From the NCBI RefSeq assembly GCF_000931935.2, contig NZ_AZAC01000002.1:240174-304173 (forward strand): a stretch of DNA of 64,000 nucleotides. Reading direction: 5' to 3'. Made by a program: the position numbers and the translations under genes. This DNA is from Dethiosulfatarculus sandiegensis (GTDB lineage Bacteria > Desulfobacterota > Desulfarculia > Desulfarculales > Desulfarculaceae). This document shows positions 42,903 through 51,500 of the stretch, piece after piece; position 1 is the stretch's first letter; each line of letters starts with the position of its first letter. A model generated the notes under the pieces. It saw only the letters and a program-made list of their open reading frames with translations, was not told the DNA's origin and made no database searches.

Positions 42903-43754
42903 TTACTCGGTGCGCATTTTCTGGAGTTTTTCGAATTCGCCTTGCACCATCTTGTAGGTGTGCTCGGCGGCCGGGAATTCACCAGCCTTGACTTCTTTGA
43001 TGTAGGTCTCAAAGACCTTTTGCATCTCGGCACCTAAATTAGCGTATTTTTTGACGAATTTGGGGGTGAAAGCCTGGAACACACCCAGGATGTCGCTTAC
43101 GATCATGACTTGGCCGTCGCAGTCCACGCCTGCGCCGATGGAATAAACCGGAATCGGCAGTTCGTCGGCGATGATTTTGGTCACCTCGGGCGGTACGGCT
43201 TCCACCAAAAGGGAAAAGGCGCCGGCCTCGTAAACCGCCATGGCGTCTTCGATCACCGCCATGGCGCTGTCGGCGGTGCGTCCCTGGGCCTTGAATCCGC
43301 CCAACGCGCCGGTGGACTGGGGAGTGAGCCCCACGTGGCCCATGACCAGCATGCCGCCGTCGGTAATGGCTTCGATGGTGTCAGCCACCCTTACGCCGCC
43401 TTCGAGCTTGATGCAGTCAACACCGGCTTCCTTGTGAAAGCGGACCGCGTTTTTCACGGCATCGTCCCAACCGGCCTGGTAGGTGCCAAAGGGCATGTCC
43501 CCAATGATAAAGGTGTTGGGTGCGCCCCTACGTACGGCTTCGGTGTGGTAGATGGACTGGTCCATGGTAACCGGGACCGTGCCGTTGTAACCGTAGACCA
43601 CCATGCCCAGGCTGTCGCCGACCAGCAGCATATCCATGCCTGCCTGCTCTGCCAACTGGGCCGTGGTAAAGTCATAAGCGGTCATCCAGACAGCTTTTTC
43701 GCCCTTGTCTTTCATGTTTTGAAGGTCAATGCGGGACAGCTTTTTCTTGCTCAT
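42903..43754 (-). CDS. panB: 3-methyl-2-oxobutanoate hydroxymethyltransferase-like protein, copy 2
   Basis: 283 residues from ATG 43754 behind AAGGAG. About 60% identical by eye to the copy at 2906. Active-site residues kept: Asp47, Asp86, Lys116, Glu118, Glu185. It shares the YGYNGTVPVT loop with copy 1. It is the first gene after the leftward IclR gene and is followed by a terminator. The catabolic setting suggests it may run in the cleavage direction, moving a hydroxymethyl group from a 4-hydroxy-2-oxo acid to tetrahydrofolate; this is inference. Ordinary ketopantoate synthesis is the alternative. Confidence 0.88.
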   Translation of the reverse strand: MSKKKLSRIDLQNMKDKGEKAVWMTAYDFTTAQLAEQAGMDMLLVGDSLGMVVYGYNGTVPVTMDQSIYHTEAVRRGAPNTFIIGDMPFGTYQAGWDDAVKNAVRFHKEAGVDCIKLEGGVRVADTIEAITDGGMLVMGHVGLTPQSTGALGGFKAQGRTADSAMAVIEDAMAVYEAGAFSLLVEAVPPEVTKIIADELPIPVYSIGAGVDCDGQVMIVSDILGVFQAFTPKFVKKYANLGAEMQKVFETYIKEVKAGEFPAAEHTYKMVQGEFEKLQKMRTE

Positions 43755-43839
43755 GCTTTCTCCTTGAAATGCATGCCCTCGTAAAGGGGCAGGCGAGAAG
43801 AATTTTTAGGGAGGACCTATTTAAAAGCCGTTTGTTTCA

Positions 43840-44622
43840 TCAGCTGCGGCCCAGGGCCGCCTCAATGCGGCGACAGGCTTCTTTTAGATCCCGGCCAATT
43901 GCCTGAAGCTTGTTCAGGGTTATGCGGCCGCTGGGGCCGGATACACTTAGCGACATTCCGGCCCTGTCCCTTTGGTTGAAGATTGGGGCTGCCACACATC
44001 GCAACCCCAAGTAACACTCTTCATCATCCACTGCCATGCCGTCGGCCCTTATGCGCATAAGCTCCTTGCGTAGATCTTCCGTATCGGCCAGGGTATTGTG
44101 CGTCATAGTGGTTAGTGGCGTGGAACTGAGATATTTTTCTATCTCCTCAGGCAGGCGAAAGGCCAAAATTGCCTTTCCCAGGGCTGAACAATGAGTCGGC
44201 ACCCTGGCCCCCACGGCCAGTTCGGCCCGAATGACCTCGGCGCTTTCGCATTTGTCCAGATAAGTAACGTCCTTACCGTCCCAAACTCCCAGGTTCACCG
44301 TTTCCTTGTATTTATCTCTGAGCTCCTCCAGAAAAGGCCTGGTGATCGGCCTTATCTCAAGTCGGTTGACCATGCGCATGGCCATCTCAAAAATTTTCAT
44401 GGAAAGGGTAAACCCACTGGCCCCTTCCTGGTTCACATAACCCATATCCCTCATGGTCAGAAGGGCCCTGTGACAGGCGCTGCGGTCGCAGCCAAGCTCG
44501 GCTGCTATTTCAGATACAGTTGCTTCCTGGCGGTGAGTCAGTACATCTAAGATATTGAGACCGCGTTCCAAAGATGCGATCTGATAGTACTTTCTGCCGT
44601 TGTCCGCCATGGTGAAATGCAT
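43840..44622 (-). CDS. IclR family transcriptional regulator, leftward
   Basis: About 260 residues. N-terminal winged HTH (ATVSEIAAELGCDRSACHRAL), C-terminal IclR effector domain with YLGLRCVAAPIF and LSVSGPSGRI. Two in-frame starts (44622 and 44610) are possible; neither has a good ribosome site. It lies upstream of panB2 in the same direction and is back to back with a second IclR gene. It likely controls the leftward panB2-larA-ilvD arm or the shared divergent promoter region. Confidence 0.88.
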   Translation of the reverse strand: MHFTMADNGRKYYQIASLERGLNILDVLTHRQEATVSEIAAELGCDRSACHRALLTMRDMGYVNQEGASGFTLSMKIFEMAMRMVNRLEIRPITRPFLEELRDKYKETVNLGVWDGKDVTYLDKCESAEVIRAELAVGARVPTHCSALGKAILAFRLPEEIEKYLSSTPLTTMTHNTLADTEDLRKELMRIRADGMAVDDEECYLGLRCVAAPIFNQRDRAGMSLSVSGPSGRITLNKLQAIGRDLKEACRRIEAALGRS

Positions 44623-44762
44623 TCTCGGTAAGGGTGTGTATTACTGATCGATACGTGTGTGTTACATATTAATACTGGTCGCCCCCAGGATATGTCAACC
44701 CTTTAAGTGGATTTAGTCTCTAGGGAAATCTATGCTTTAATGCTTTTTTTGTTACAGGGGGC

Positions 44763-44792
44763 TTGACATGGAAGGTGGTTATCAACTACGGT
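44763..44792 (+). promoter_or_regulatory. Candidate sigma-70 promoter of the rightward iclR gene
   Basis: TTGACA at 44763-44768 is a perfect -35; TACGGT at 44787-44792 (18-bp spacing) is a weak -10. It lies just upstream of a pair of direct repeats, so a regulator bound there would overlap the transcription start. Confidence 0.45.
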
Positions 44793-44826
44793 TGTCACAT
44801 AATGAGATTGCCTGTCACGTAATGTG
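44793..44826. promoter_or_regulatory. Direct repeats, likely IclR operator
   Basis: TGTCACATAATGAG (44793-44806) and TGTCACGTAATGTG (44813-44826) repeat with a 20-bp period, about two helical turns. The second copy also reads as an imperfect palindrome TCACGTAATGTGA. Located between the two divergent iclR genes directly after a -35/-10 pair, as expected for autoregulation. Confidence 0.55.
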
Positions 44827-44853
44827 AACAAAATAATCAGTAGGTAAAACAAC

Positions 44854-45645
44854 TTGCCTGAGACCCAAAAACCATATTACACCATTGGTTCATTGCAGAA
44901 AGGCATGCGGGCTCTTGAAGTTCTGGTTGAACGTGGACCGTTGTCCGTAAGCGAAGCGGCCAAGCTTTTGGGCCAGAACAGAAGTGCGGTGCATCGTTTT
45001 TTTGCAACCTGGCGCGATATGGGTTATGTGGTGCAGGATTCGGCCAACCGTTACCGGGCCACTTTAAAGGTCTTCAGCTTAGGGCACAAGGTGGTAAACC
45101 ATCTTGAAGTTCGCCCCCTGGCCCGTCCCCTGATGAGCCAATTGCATGAAACCCATGGCGAGAGCGTCAACCTGGGGTGCCTGGACAACAGGGAAGTCGT
45201 TGTCATCGACATGATAAAAAGCCGAAAAGTACTTAAGTACGATTTGCCCGTCGGCAGCAGGGGGCCTGCCTATGCCGCCGCCCTGGGCAAAGTTCTTCTT
45301 GCCTTTGCCAACCCGGAACACCTCGAAAGTTATATTAAATCGCTCGAAATCGGCCGTCGCACCCAGCACACCCTCACTGATCGGCAGGTTATTAAGGATG
45401 AGCTGGAAATGGTGCGCAACCAGGGTTATGCCCTGGATGACGAAGAGTGGGCCATGGGCATAAGATGTGTAGCCGCTCCTGTGCTGGATTACCAGGGCCG
45501 GGCTATCTATGCGCTGAGCGTTTCCGGCCCGGTTCAGCGGATGAACCGAAAAAAAATAGACGATATTATCTCAGATCTTTTACCTGTATCCAAAAGCCTT
45601 TCCTGGCTCTTGGGGGCGGACGCCTCCACGGACGAGGTAGTGTAA
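44854..45645 (+). CDS. IclR family transcriptional regulator, rightward
   Basis: 263 residues, probable TTG start at 44854 with a weak TAGGT upstream. Winged HTH (LSVSEAAKLLGQNRSAVHRF) and IclR effector domain (MGIRCVAAPVLDYQGRAIY). Clearly paralogous to the leftward IclR protein. It precedes the TRAP transporter genes by 360 bp and probably controls the rightward uptake and catabolic arm. Confidence 0.88.
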   Translation: MPETQKPYYTIGSLQKGMRALEVLVERGPLSVSEAAKLLGQNRSAVHRFFATWRDMGYVVQDSANRYRATLKVFSLGHKVVNHLEVRPLARPLMSQLHETHGESVNLGCLDNREVVVIDMIKSRKVLKYDLPVGSRGPAYAAALGKVLLAFANPEHLESYIKSLEIGRRTQHTLTDRQVIKDELEMVRNQGYALDDEEWAMGIRCVAAPVLDYQGRAIYALSVSGPVQRMNRKKIDDIISDLLPVSKSLSWLLGADASTDEVV

Positions 45646-46005
45646 AAAAAGTAAAGAATTATATAGATTATAATTATGCTAGCAGGCTTTTGCTTTTTTT
45701 AGAATTAAATTAAGATTGATCCCAACTGTAAAAATTAACTGAAGGTTGAAGCAGGTGTTGAATAAGCAGGCATAAAACAGCTGTATCAGCCAAATAGTTT
45801 TGCTGGACAAGGTCTTTAGAGAAAGGTTTAAATTCGCCTGCGAGCCTTTTTAGACCGTATTGGAAAAAAACGGCAAGCGGGAATCTGCATTGGGACGGCA
45901 ACAGGCCTACTTGTGCTAAAAAAGGGAATTACGGCCTTTTGCCAGTGGATGTTAACCTAAAACAATGCAACAGCAGCCATTCCATTTAAGGAGGAAGTAG
46001 AAGCC
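45646..46005. other. Spacer before the TRAP operon
   Basis: 360 bp, AT-rich at first. A short AGC/GCT hairpin with a T run near 45681-45699 may end the iclR transcript. The promoter of the TRAP operon should be here, but I could not identify boxes with confidence. A strong AAGGAGG precedes the dctP start. Confidence 0.4.
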
Positions 46006-47019
46006 ATGAGGAAATCCAATAAACTGTGGATTATCTCCGCCGCGGCGATCATTGCTGCCTTGATCATTTGCCCTGCCGCCTTTGCCAAGGTAGTGATCAA
46101 ATGTGCCACAAGCACCCAGCCTTCTCACATCTATAATGAAGGCATCAGGCACATGGCCAAGATCGTCAAGGAAAAATCCAACGGCGAAATGGAAATTCAG
46201 CTCTTCCCCGCCGCTCAGCTCGGTTCCGAGCGCGATGCGGTTGAGGGTCTGCAGCTGGGCACCCTGGAGATGACCCTCACCTCCACCGGTCCTCTGGGCA
46301 ACTTTGTGCCCGCAATCAAGGTTTTCAACCTGCCTTTCCTGTTCACCAGCCGCGAAGCCGCTTACAAGGTTCTGGACGGCAAGATCGGTGACCAGATCAC
46401 CGCCAGCTTCCCCAAAATCGGCATCCGTGCCCTGGCCTGGGTTGAGAACGGTTTCCGTAACATCACCAACAGCAAAAGGGCCATCAACAAGCCCGCCGAT
46501 ATGGACGGTCTCAAAATCCGCGTGATGGAAGACGACCTGTTCATCGCCACCATGAAAGCCCTGGGCGCTTCTCCGCTGCCCATGGCCTTTGGTGAGCTTT
46601 ACACCGCTTTGGAGCAGAAGACCGTGGACGCCCAGGAGAACCCCCTGGCCGTTATCGAGTCCTCCCGTTTCTTTGAGGTGCAGAAGTACCTGGCCATGAC
46701 CGGCCACTTCTATTCCCCCTCCATGATTCTGGTCAGCGAGAAGTTCTTCAAGGGCCTGAAGCCCGAGCAGCAGAAAATCCTGCAGGACGCCGCTTTTGAT
46801 GCCCGCGACTTTGAGCGTAAGCTCTCCATGGAAGCCGACCAGAAGTTGGAAGCCGAACTGGCCAAGCAGGGTATGACCGTGACCCATCCTGACAAGGCTC
46901 CCTTTGTCAAGGCCGTGGCCGGCGTTTACACCAATCCCAAGATTGTCAAGGCCATCGGTGGCGGCGATACGAAAAAGGGCGAAGCCCTGATCAAGGCCGT
47001 CCAGGAGGCCGCCAAGTAG
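46006..47019 (+). CDS. dctP: TRAP transporter periplasmic substrate-binding protein (DctP family)
   Basis: 337 residues with a Sec signal peptide (1-27, ending AAFA). The DctP fold is evident from IYNEGIRHMAKIV, LFPAAQLGSERDAVEGLQLG, and the ligand-carboxylate Arg region around GLKIRVMEDDLF. TRAP systems import organic acids using the sodium gradient. It is followed by a GC-rich hairpin and then the two membrane subunits, typical for raising binding-protein expression over the permease. Context suggests a hydroxy or sugar acid as substrate. Confidence 0.93.
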   Translation: MRKSNKLWIISAAAIIAALIICPAAFAKVVIKCATSTQPSHIYNEGIRHMAKIVKEKSNGEMEIQLFPAAQLGSERDAVEGLQLGTLEMTLTSTGPLGNFVPAIKVFNLPFLFTSREAAYKVLDGKIGDQITASFPKIGIRALAWVENGFRNITNSKRAINKPADMDGLKIRVMEDDLFIATMKALGASPLPMAFGELYTALEQKTVDAQENPLAVIESSRFFEVQKYLAMTGHFYSPSMILVSEKFFKGLKPEQQKILQDAAFDARDFERKLSMEADQKLEAELAKQGMTVTHPDKAPFVKAVAGVYTNPKIVKAIGGGDTKKGEALIKAVQEAAK

Positions 47020-47041
47020 TTATCCCTTAATTGGGAGCAAT

Positions 47042-47075
47042 GCCCGGCCGGGGTTTTTTCCCGGCCGGGCCTTTT
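47042..47075 (+). terminator. GC-rich hairpin in the dctP-dctQ spacer (partial terminator)
   Basis: GCCCGGCCGGG (47042-47052) pairs with CCCGGCCGGGC (47060-47070) with a T-rich loop and CTTTTT after it. As the operon clearly continues, it probably works as a partial terminator or stability element that raises dctP mRNA. Confidence 0.75.
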
Positions 47076-47133
47076 TAAGTAAGACGCGGCGTCAGTCCTT
47101 TCGGGCGTCGCCGCAAAAGAAGGACACGATCCC

Positions 47134-47628
47134 ATGATATCCCGAGTTTTCGATACCTTCGACCGGGTGCTCAATTGGACACTGGCCCTGATCATGGCTG
47201 TAATGCTGGTGGTTATTACGGCCCAGGTCTTTTATCGTTTCGTGATCAACGATCCTCTGGACTGGTCAGAGGAATTTGGCCGCTACCTCTTTGTCTGGAT
47301 CTCCTTTTTGGGCTCAGCTGCGGGCGTTCGCTACAGGGTGCATCTGGGCATCGATCTGATTGAGAAACTCGTCAGCCCCACCATTTACAAGGGTGTAGTC
47401 ATTGTTGTTCATATGCTTATTCTGGCCTTCCTGTATGTAATCGTCACTGAAGGCTTTAACGTTGCCAGCGTGGTTCAGTTCCAGGAATCCGCATCCATGC
47501 ACATTCCCATGAGCTGGCCTTATCTGGCTGTGCCGGTGGGTTGCATCCTGATGGCCATCAACGCCGTCAGGGTAACCGTTGAACAGGTTTGGGGCGTAGG
47601 CGCCCTGCATGACGAGGAGAATGACTAA
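47134..47628 (+). CDS. dctQ: TRAP transporter small membrane subunit (DctQ family)
   Basis: 164 residues with four transmembrane helices and the DctQ pattern DWSEEFGRYLFVWISFLG. It couples the binding protein to the large permease. Its stop overlaps the dctM start (TAATG). Confidence 0.92.
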   Translation: MISRVFDTFDRVLNWTLALIMAVMLVVITAQVFYRFVINDPLDWSEEFGRYLFVWISFLGSAAGVRYRVHLGIDLIEKLVSPTIYKGVVIVVHMLILAFLYVIVTEGFNVASVVQFQESASMHIPMSWPYLAVPVGCILMAINAVRVTVEQVWGVGALHDEEND

Positions 47629-48899
47629 TGACTGCCATACTCTTCATTTCCTTGATAGTTTGTTTTGGTCTGGGTATGCCTATCGCATTCAGCCTGGGTG
47701 TTTCCAGTGTTGCCACCTTGGGCTTCGGCTCTTCGCTTCCCCTCACCCTGGCAGCTCAGAGGCTTTTTGCTGGTACAGACTCGTTCCCTCTGATGGCAAT
47801 TCCGTTTTTTATGCTGGCCGGCGCTCTTATGGAAAACGGCGGCATTTCCCGCCGCCTTGTGGACTTTGCCCACAGCCTGGTGGGTGGAATTTACGGCGGT
47901 CTGGGCATGGTGGCTGTTTTGGCGGCCATGTTTTTTGCGGGCATCTCCGGAGCTGCGGCGGCTGACACCGCTGCTGTGGGAGCTGTTTCCATCCCGGCCA
48001 TGATCAGAAAAGGTTATAAAAAGGGCTTCGCCGCTGCCATCCAGGCTGCCGGCGGCTCTATCGGCGTGATCATTCCGCCGTCCATTCCCATGATTATTTA
48101 CGGTGTCGTGGGCGGCGTCTCAATCGGTAAGATGTTCTTAGGTGGTTTTGTCCCGGGCGCGCTGATCGGCGGCGGCCTTATGGTGGCAAGCTATTTCCTC
48201 TGCAAAAAGGCGGGCTATAAAAAAGACCACGCATCCTCTCTTAAAGAGGTGTGGAGATACTTTGCCGACGCCTTGTGGGCTCTGTTGATGCCCGGCATCA
48301 TCTTGGGCGGTATTTTGGGCGGTGTCTTCACCCCCACCGAGGCCGCTGTGGTGGCCGCGGTATACGGCCTGGTAGTGGGACTTTTCATTTACAAGGAACT
48401 CAGCTTCAAGGATCTTCCCAAGATCTTTGCCAAGGCGGCTGTTTCCACCTCCACCGTTATGCTTCTGATCGGAACCGCCTCCATCTTCGGCTGGATTCTG
48501 ACCGCAGAGCAGGTGCCCCAGAGCGTGGCCGCCTACCTAACCACCCTGACCGACAGCCCCATGGTGCTTTACGCCCTGGTCCTGGTCATGCTCCTGGTGG
48601 TGGGAACCTTTATGGAGACTTCCGCATCCCTGATTATTCTCACCCCGGTGTTTTTACCGGTGGTCAAGCAGTTCGGCATTGATCCGGTTCATTTTGGTGT
48701 GGTTATGGTTACCGCCCTGGCGATCGGCATGCTGACTCCGCCTCTGGGAATCTGCCTGTTCATATCCTGTAACATTGCCCGCATTCAGCTTACCCAGATC
48801 GTGGGCTTTGTGTGGCCGCTCCTGGGGATCATGATCGTGATTTTGCTTTTGATCACCTTCATTCCCGGTTTGGTCATGTTCGTACCAAATATGTTCTGA
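47628..48899 (+). CDS. dctM: TRAP transporter large permease (DctM family)
   Basis: 423 residues with about twelve transmembrane segments. Typical motifs: PFFMLAGALMENGGISRRLVDF, here seen as PFFMLAG and ISRRLVDF; AADTAAVGAVSIPAMIRKGY; PPSIPMIIYG; and FTPTEAAVVAAVYG. It forms the Na+-coupled transport channel. Translationally coupled to dctQ. Confidence 0.93.
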   Translation: MTAILFISLIVCFGLGMPIAFSLGVSSVATLGFGSSLPLTLAAQRLFAGTDSFPLMAIPFFMLAGALMENGGISRRLVDFAHSLVGGIYGGLGMVAVLAAMFFAGISGAAAADTAAVGAVSIPAMIRKGYKKGFAAAIQAAGGSIGVIIPPSIPMIIYGVVGGVSIGKMFLGGFVPGALIGGGLMVASYFLCKKAGYKKDHASSLKEVWRYFADALWALLMPGIILGGILGGVFTPTEAAVVAAVYGLVVGLFIYKELSFKDLPKIFAKAAVSTSTVMLLIGTASIFGWILTAEQVPQSVAAYLTTLTDSPMVLYALVLVMLLVVGTFMETSASLIILTPVFLPVVKQFGIDPVHFGVVMVTALAIGMLTPPLGICLFISCNIARIQLTQIVGFVWPLLGIMIVILLLITFIPGLVMFVPNMF

Positions 48900-48920
48900 G
48901 GTTTTTAAAGATAAGAAAAG

Positions 48921-50201
48921 ATGGCGCAAATGAAAGACGTAACCATCCCCTTTGACGGAAAGGAACTGACTTTCCTGGTCCCCGAGGCCAATCTGGCCGA
49001 AGTGTTGAGCCCTGCGGAAAGCGCTCCTATGCCTGATTTGGATGGCGAGATTTTAAAGGCTCTGGCTAATCCTATTGAGCAAGAGCCTTTAGACCAGTGG
49101 GTTAAGCCTACTGATCGCGTCCTGATCATAAGTGATGACAATACCAGATTCACCCCGTCGGACCGCATCCTGCCCCCTATGCTGGAGAGGTTGAATAAAG
49201 CCGGCGTGCCTGACAGCCGGATCAGTGTGATCATGGCCCTGGGCACCCACCGCTATATGACCGAAGACGAGCTCAGGGATAAGGTGGGAGAAGAGGTCTA
49301 CGGCAGGGTCAAGGTTTTCAACCACGAGTGGATGGATGAAGCCAACCTGGTCAATGTGGGTGACAGTATCAACGGAACCCCCTTATGGGTGAACAAAGCC
49401 GTAGCCGAGGCCGAGGTGGTGATAGGCATAGGTGCCATTGTACCTCACCATATCCCCGGTTTTTCAGGTTCGGCCAAGATCATCCAGCCCGGCATCTGCG
49501 GTCCCAAAACCACGGCTGAGACTCACCTGCTCTCTTGCGAGGGAGGCGGTGACTCTTTCCTGGGTGTTGTGGACAACCCGGTGCGCAGGGACTTAGACGA
49601 CATGGCCGACAGAGTGGGGATGAAAACCATCTTCAACGTGGTCATGAACTCCGAAGGCGGCGTTGTGGGAATGTTTTACGGCTCCATGCGCCCGGCCTTT
49701 TTAAAAGGCGTGGAACTGGCCAGAAAGATTTACGGGGTGCCTTATCACGAGGAACCGGATATCGTGATAACCAACTCTTATCCTTGTGATCTTGATTTTT
49801 GGCAGTCCCACAAATCCCAGTACCCGGCCCAGCGCATAGTGAAAAAGGGCGGAGTCATTATTATATGCACTCCCGCTCCCGAAGGCGTAAGCCCGGTGCA
49901 TACCGATTTGCTTAACTTCACCTCCTGGCCTTCCAAGGAAATCCTGGCGGCCTACAGAAGGGGTGAGTTGAAAAACGGTGTGGCCACCGCCCTGGCGGTA
50001 GCCTGGGCCATGGTCAGGGAAAAGGCTTCCGTTATAATGTATAGTCCTGGCATTCCGCCTGAAGATAAGGCCAAGCTGGGTCATTCTCACGCAGACAGCG
50101 TACAGGATGCCCTGGCCGAGGCCTTTAAGCGGGTCGGAGACCAGGCCAGGGTGACGGTTTTGACCCACGCCCCGGATATGTTGCCGATTAAAGATTTTTA
50201 A
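48921..50201 (+). CDS. LarA-family nickel-pincer 2-hydroxyacid racemase/epimerase, copy 2
   Basis: 426 residues, 21 bp after dctM. The four active-site positions coincide exactly with copy 1: His110 (LGTHRY), His176 (PHHIPGFSG), Lys186 (SAKIIQPG) and His202 (ETHLL). The segment around the Lys differs (GFSGSAKIIQPG against GYGGGRKSIMPG), so the two copies probably act on different substrates or stereoisomers. It lies between uptake and kinase genes, suggesting C2 epimerisation of the imported acid before phosphorylation. Confidence 0.87.
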   Translation: MAQMKDVTIPFDGKELTFLVPEANLAEVLSPAESAPMPDLDGEILKALANPIEQEPLDQWVKPTDRVLIISDDNTRFTPSDRILPPMLERLNKAGVPDSRISVIMALGTHRYMTEDELRDKVGEEVYGRVKVFNHEWMDEANLVNVGDSINGTPLWVNKAVAEAEVVIGIGAIVPHHIPGFSGSAKIIQPGICGPKTTAETHLLSCEGGGDSFLGVVDNPVRRDLDDMADRVGMKTIFNVVMNSEGGVVGMFYGSMRPAFLKGVELARKIYGVPYHEEPDIVITNSYPCDLDFWQSHKSQYPAQRIVKKGGVIIICTPAPEGVSPVHTDLLNFTSWPSKEILAAYRRGELKNGVATALAVAWAMVREKASVIMYSPGIPPEDKAKLGHSHADSVQDALAEAFKRVGDQARVTVLTHAPDMLPIKDF

Positions 50202-50223
50202 CCTGGGCGGGGGACGCGCTAAA

Positions 50224-51483
50224 GTGCTAGAGATTGCTGTAATTGCTGACGACCTCACAGGGGCCGCTGACACTGGTGTTCAATTCTGCCGATTGGCCAG
50301 ACCCAACTACCTCCTAGCGGCTAGCGCTCTCGCCACCGCACAGTTCCCGGATTCGCCAAAGGCGGTTACGGTGCATACAAGTAGTAGGCACCTGCCGCCT
50401 TTGGCTGCGCGAAATGCTGTGACCCAGGCTGCCAGAGCTTTAAAAAGTTTTCAGCCCAGCCTGATTTACAAGAAAATTGACTCCTGCCTCAGGGGAAACC
50501 TGGGGCCTGAGATCGATGCCCTTCTAGAGGAATTGGGGCTGGAGCAGGCATTTGTCGCTCCAGCCTTTCCCGCTCAGGGACGCCTCACCATTCATGATGA
50601 ACACTTGATCCACGGCATCCCTTTGGGTAAAACCGAGATAGCAAAAGACCCTATCAACCCGGTCAAATGCTCCTTGGTTTCGGAAGTGATAGCCGCTCAG
50701 ACCTGTCATGATGTGGGAGTGGTTGATATCGAGGCCACTGCCAAGGGTTCGAAAGAGCTGGAACAGGCGGTTTCCTCCCTGTTGAAAAAAGGCACGAAGA
50801 TAATTGTTTTCGATGCTTGTGAACAGGAACACCTGGAGAACATAGCCCGTCTTTCCTTAGACCGCTACCCCGGTTCCCTTTTGGTGGGATCGGCCGGTCT
50901 GGCCCTTGGCCTGGCCGAAGTGGTCACCCAACGGCAGGGTAAAAAACAGGCAACCAGCCCGAGCACTCAGGGCTCTTTGCTTTTTGTGGGCGGCAGCGCC
51001 TCAGCCCGTCTGGCTGATCAGCATGAGGCGCTTGTGGCTCAAAACCAGGCGTCCCAGATGATTCTGGACGCGGAGATGCTGGCCGACCCCAAGGCCAGGG
51101 AACAACGCAGAAAATGGGGAGACGAGGCTGCCGTCAGTCTTGCCCAAACTAATTTGGTATTGAGGATAACTCCCCCGGAGGAAAACAAATCCAAGCCTTC
51201 CAGCGAAGCCGTGGCCCAGGGCCTGGCCCAGGTGGCGGCCGCCGCCGCTCTGACAAGCAGCCCGGCGGGAATGTTTTTGTCCGGCGGGGACACTGCCCAA
51301 GCTGTTTTTGAGCAGCTTGAGGTTCAGGCTGTGGAACTGCACGCCGAGGTATTGCCGGGCCTGGTATGGGGCACCATAATGGGTGGCCCCCAAAACGGCG
51401 GTCTGGTGGTTACCAAGGCCGGAGCCTTTGGCGAAGATGACGACCTTGTGAAACTGCACGGATTACTTTGCGGCCAGGCCTGA
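50224..51483 (+). CDS. Four-carbon acid sugar kinase (DUF1537, OtnK/DtnK type)
   Basis: 419 residues from GTG 50224. N-terminal domain with IADDLTGAADTGVQF and YKKIDSCLRGNLGPE; C-terminal nucleotide-binding domain with GSAGLA, SGGDTA and GGLVVTKAGAFG. The family phosphorylates C4 sugar acids such as D-threonate, L-threonate or D-erythronate at O4. Followed 17 bp later by the PdxA2 homologue, its standard partner. Confidence 0.92.
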   Translation: MLEIAVIADDLTGAADTGVQFCRLARPNYLLAASALATAQFPDSPKAVTVHTSSRHLPPLAARNAVTQAARALKSFQPSLIYKKIDSCLRGNLGPEIDALLEELGLEQAFVAPAFPAQGRLTIHDEHLIHGIPLGKTEIAKDPINPVKCSLVSEVIAAQTCHDVGVVDIEATAKGSKELEQAVSSLLKKGTKIIVFDACEQEHLENIARLSLDRYPGSLLVGSAGLALGLAEVVTQRQGKKQATSPSTQGSLLFVGGSASARLADQHEALVAQNQASQMILDAEMLADPKAREQRRKWGDEAAVSLAQTNLVLRITPPEENKSKPSSEAVAQGLAQVAAAAALTSSPAGMFLSGGDTAQAVFEQLEVQAVELHAEVLPGLVWGTIMGGPQNGGLVVTKAGAFGEDDDLVKLHGLLCGQA

Positions 51484-51500
51484 GTCAAGGAGATTTCTAA

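Noticed and set aside
45952..46887. Long minus-strand open frame opposite dctP (311 codons)
   Set aside because: It mirrors a highly codon-biased dctP gene, has Gly/His-rich shadow composition and no family resemblance.
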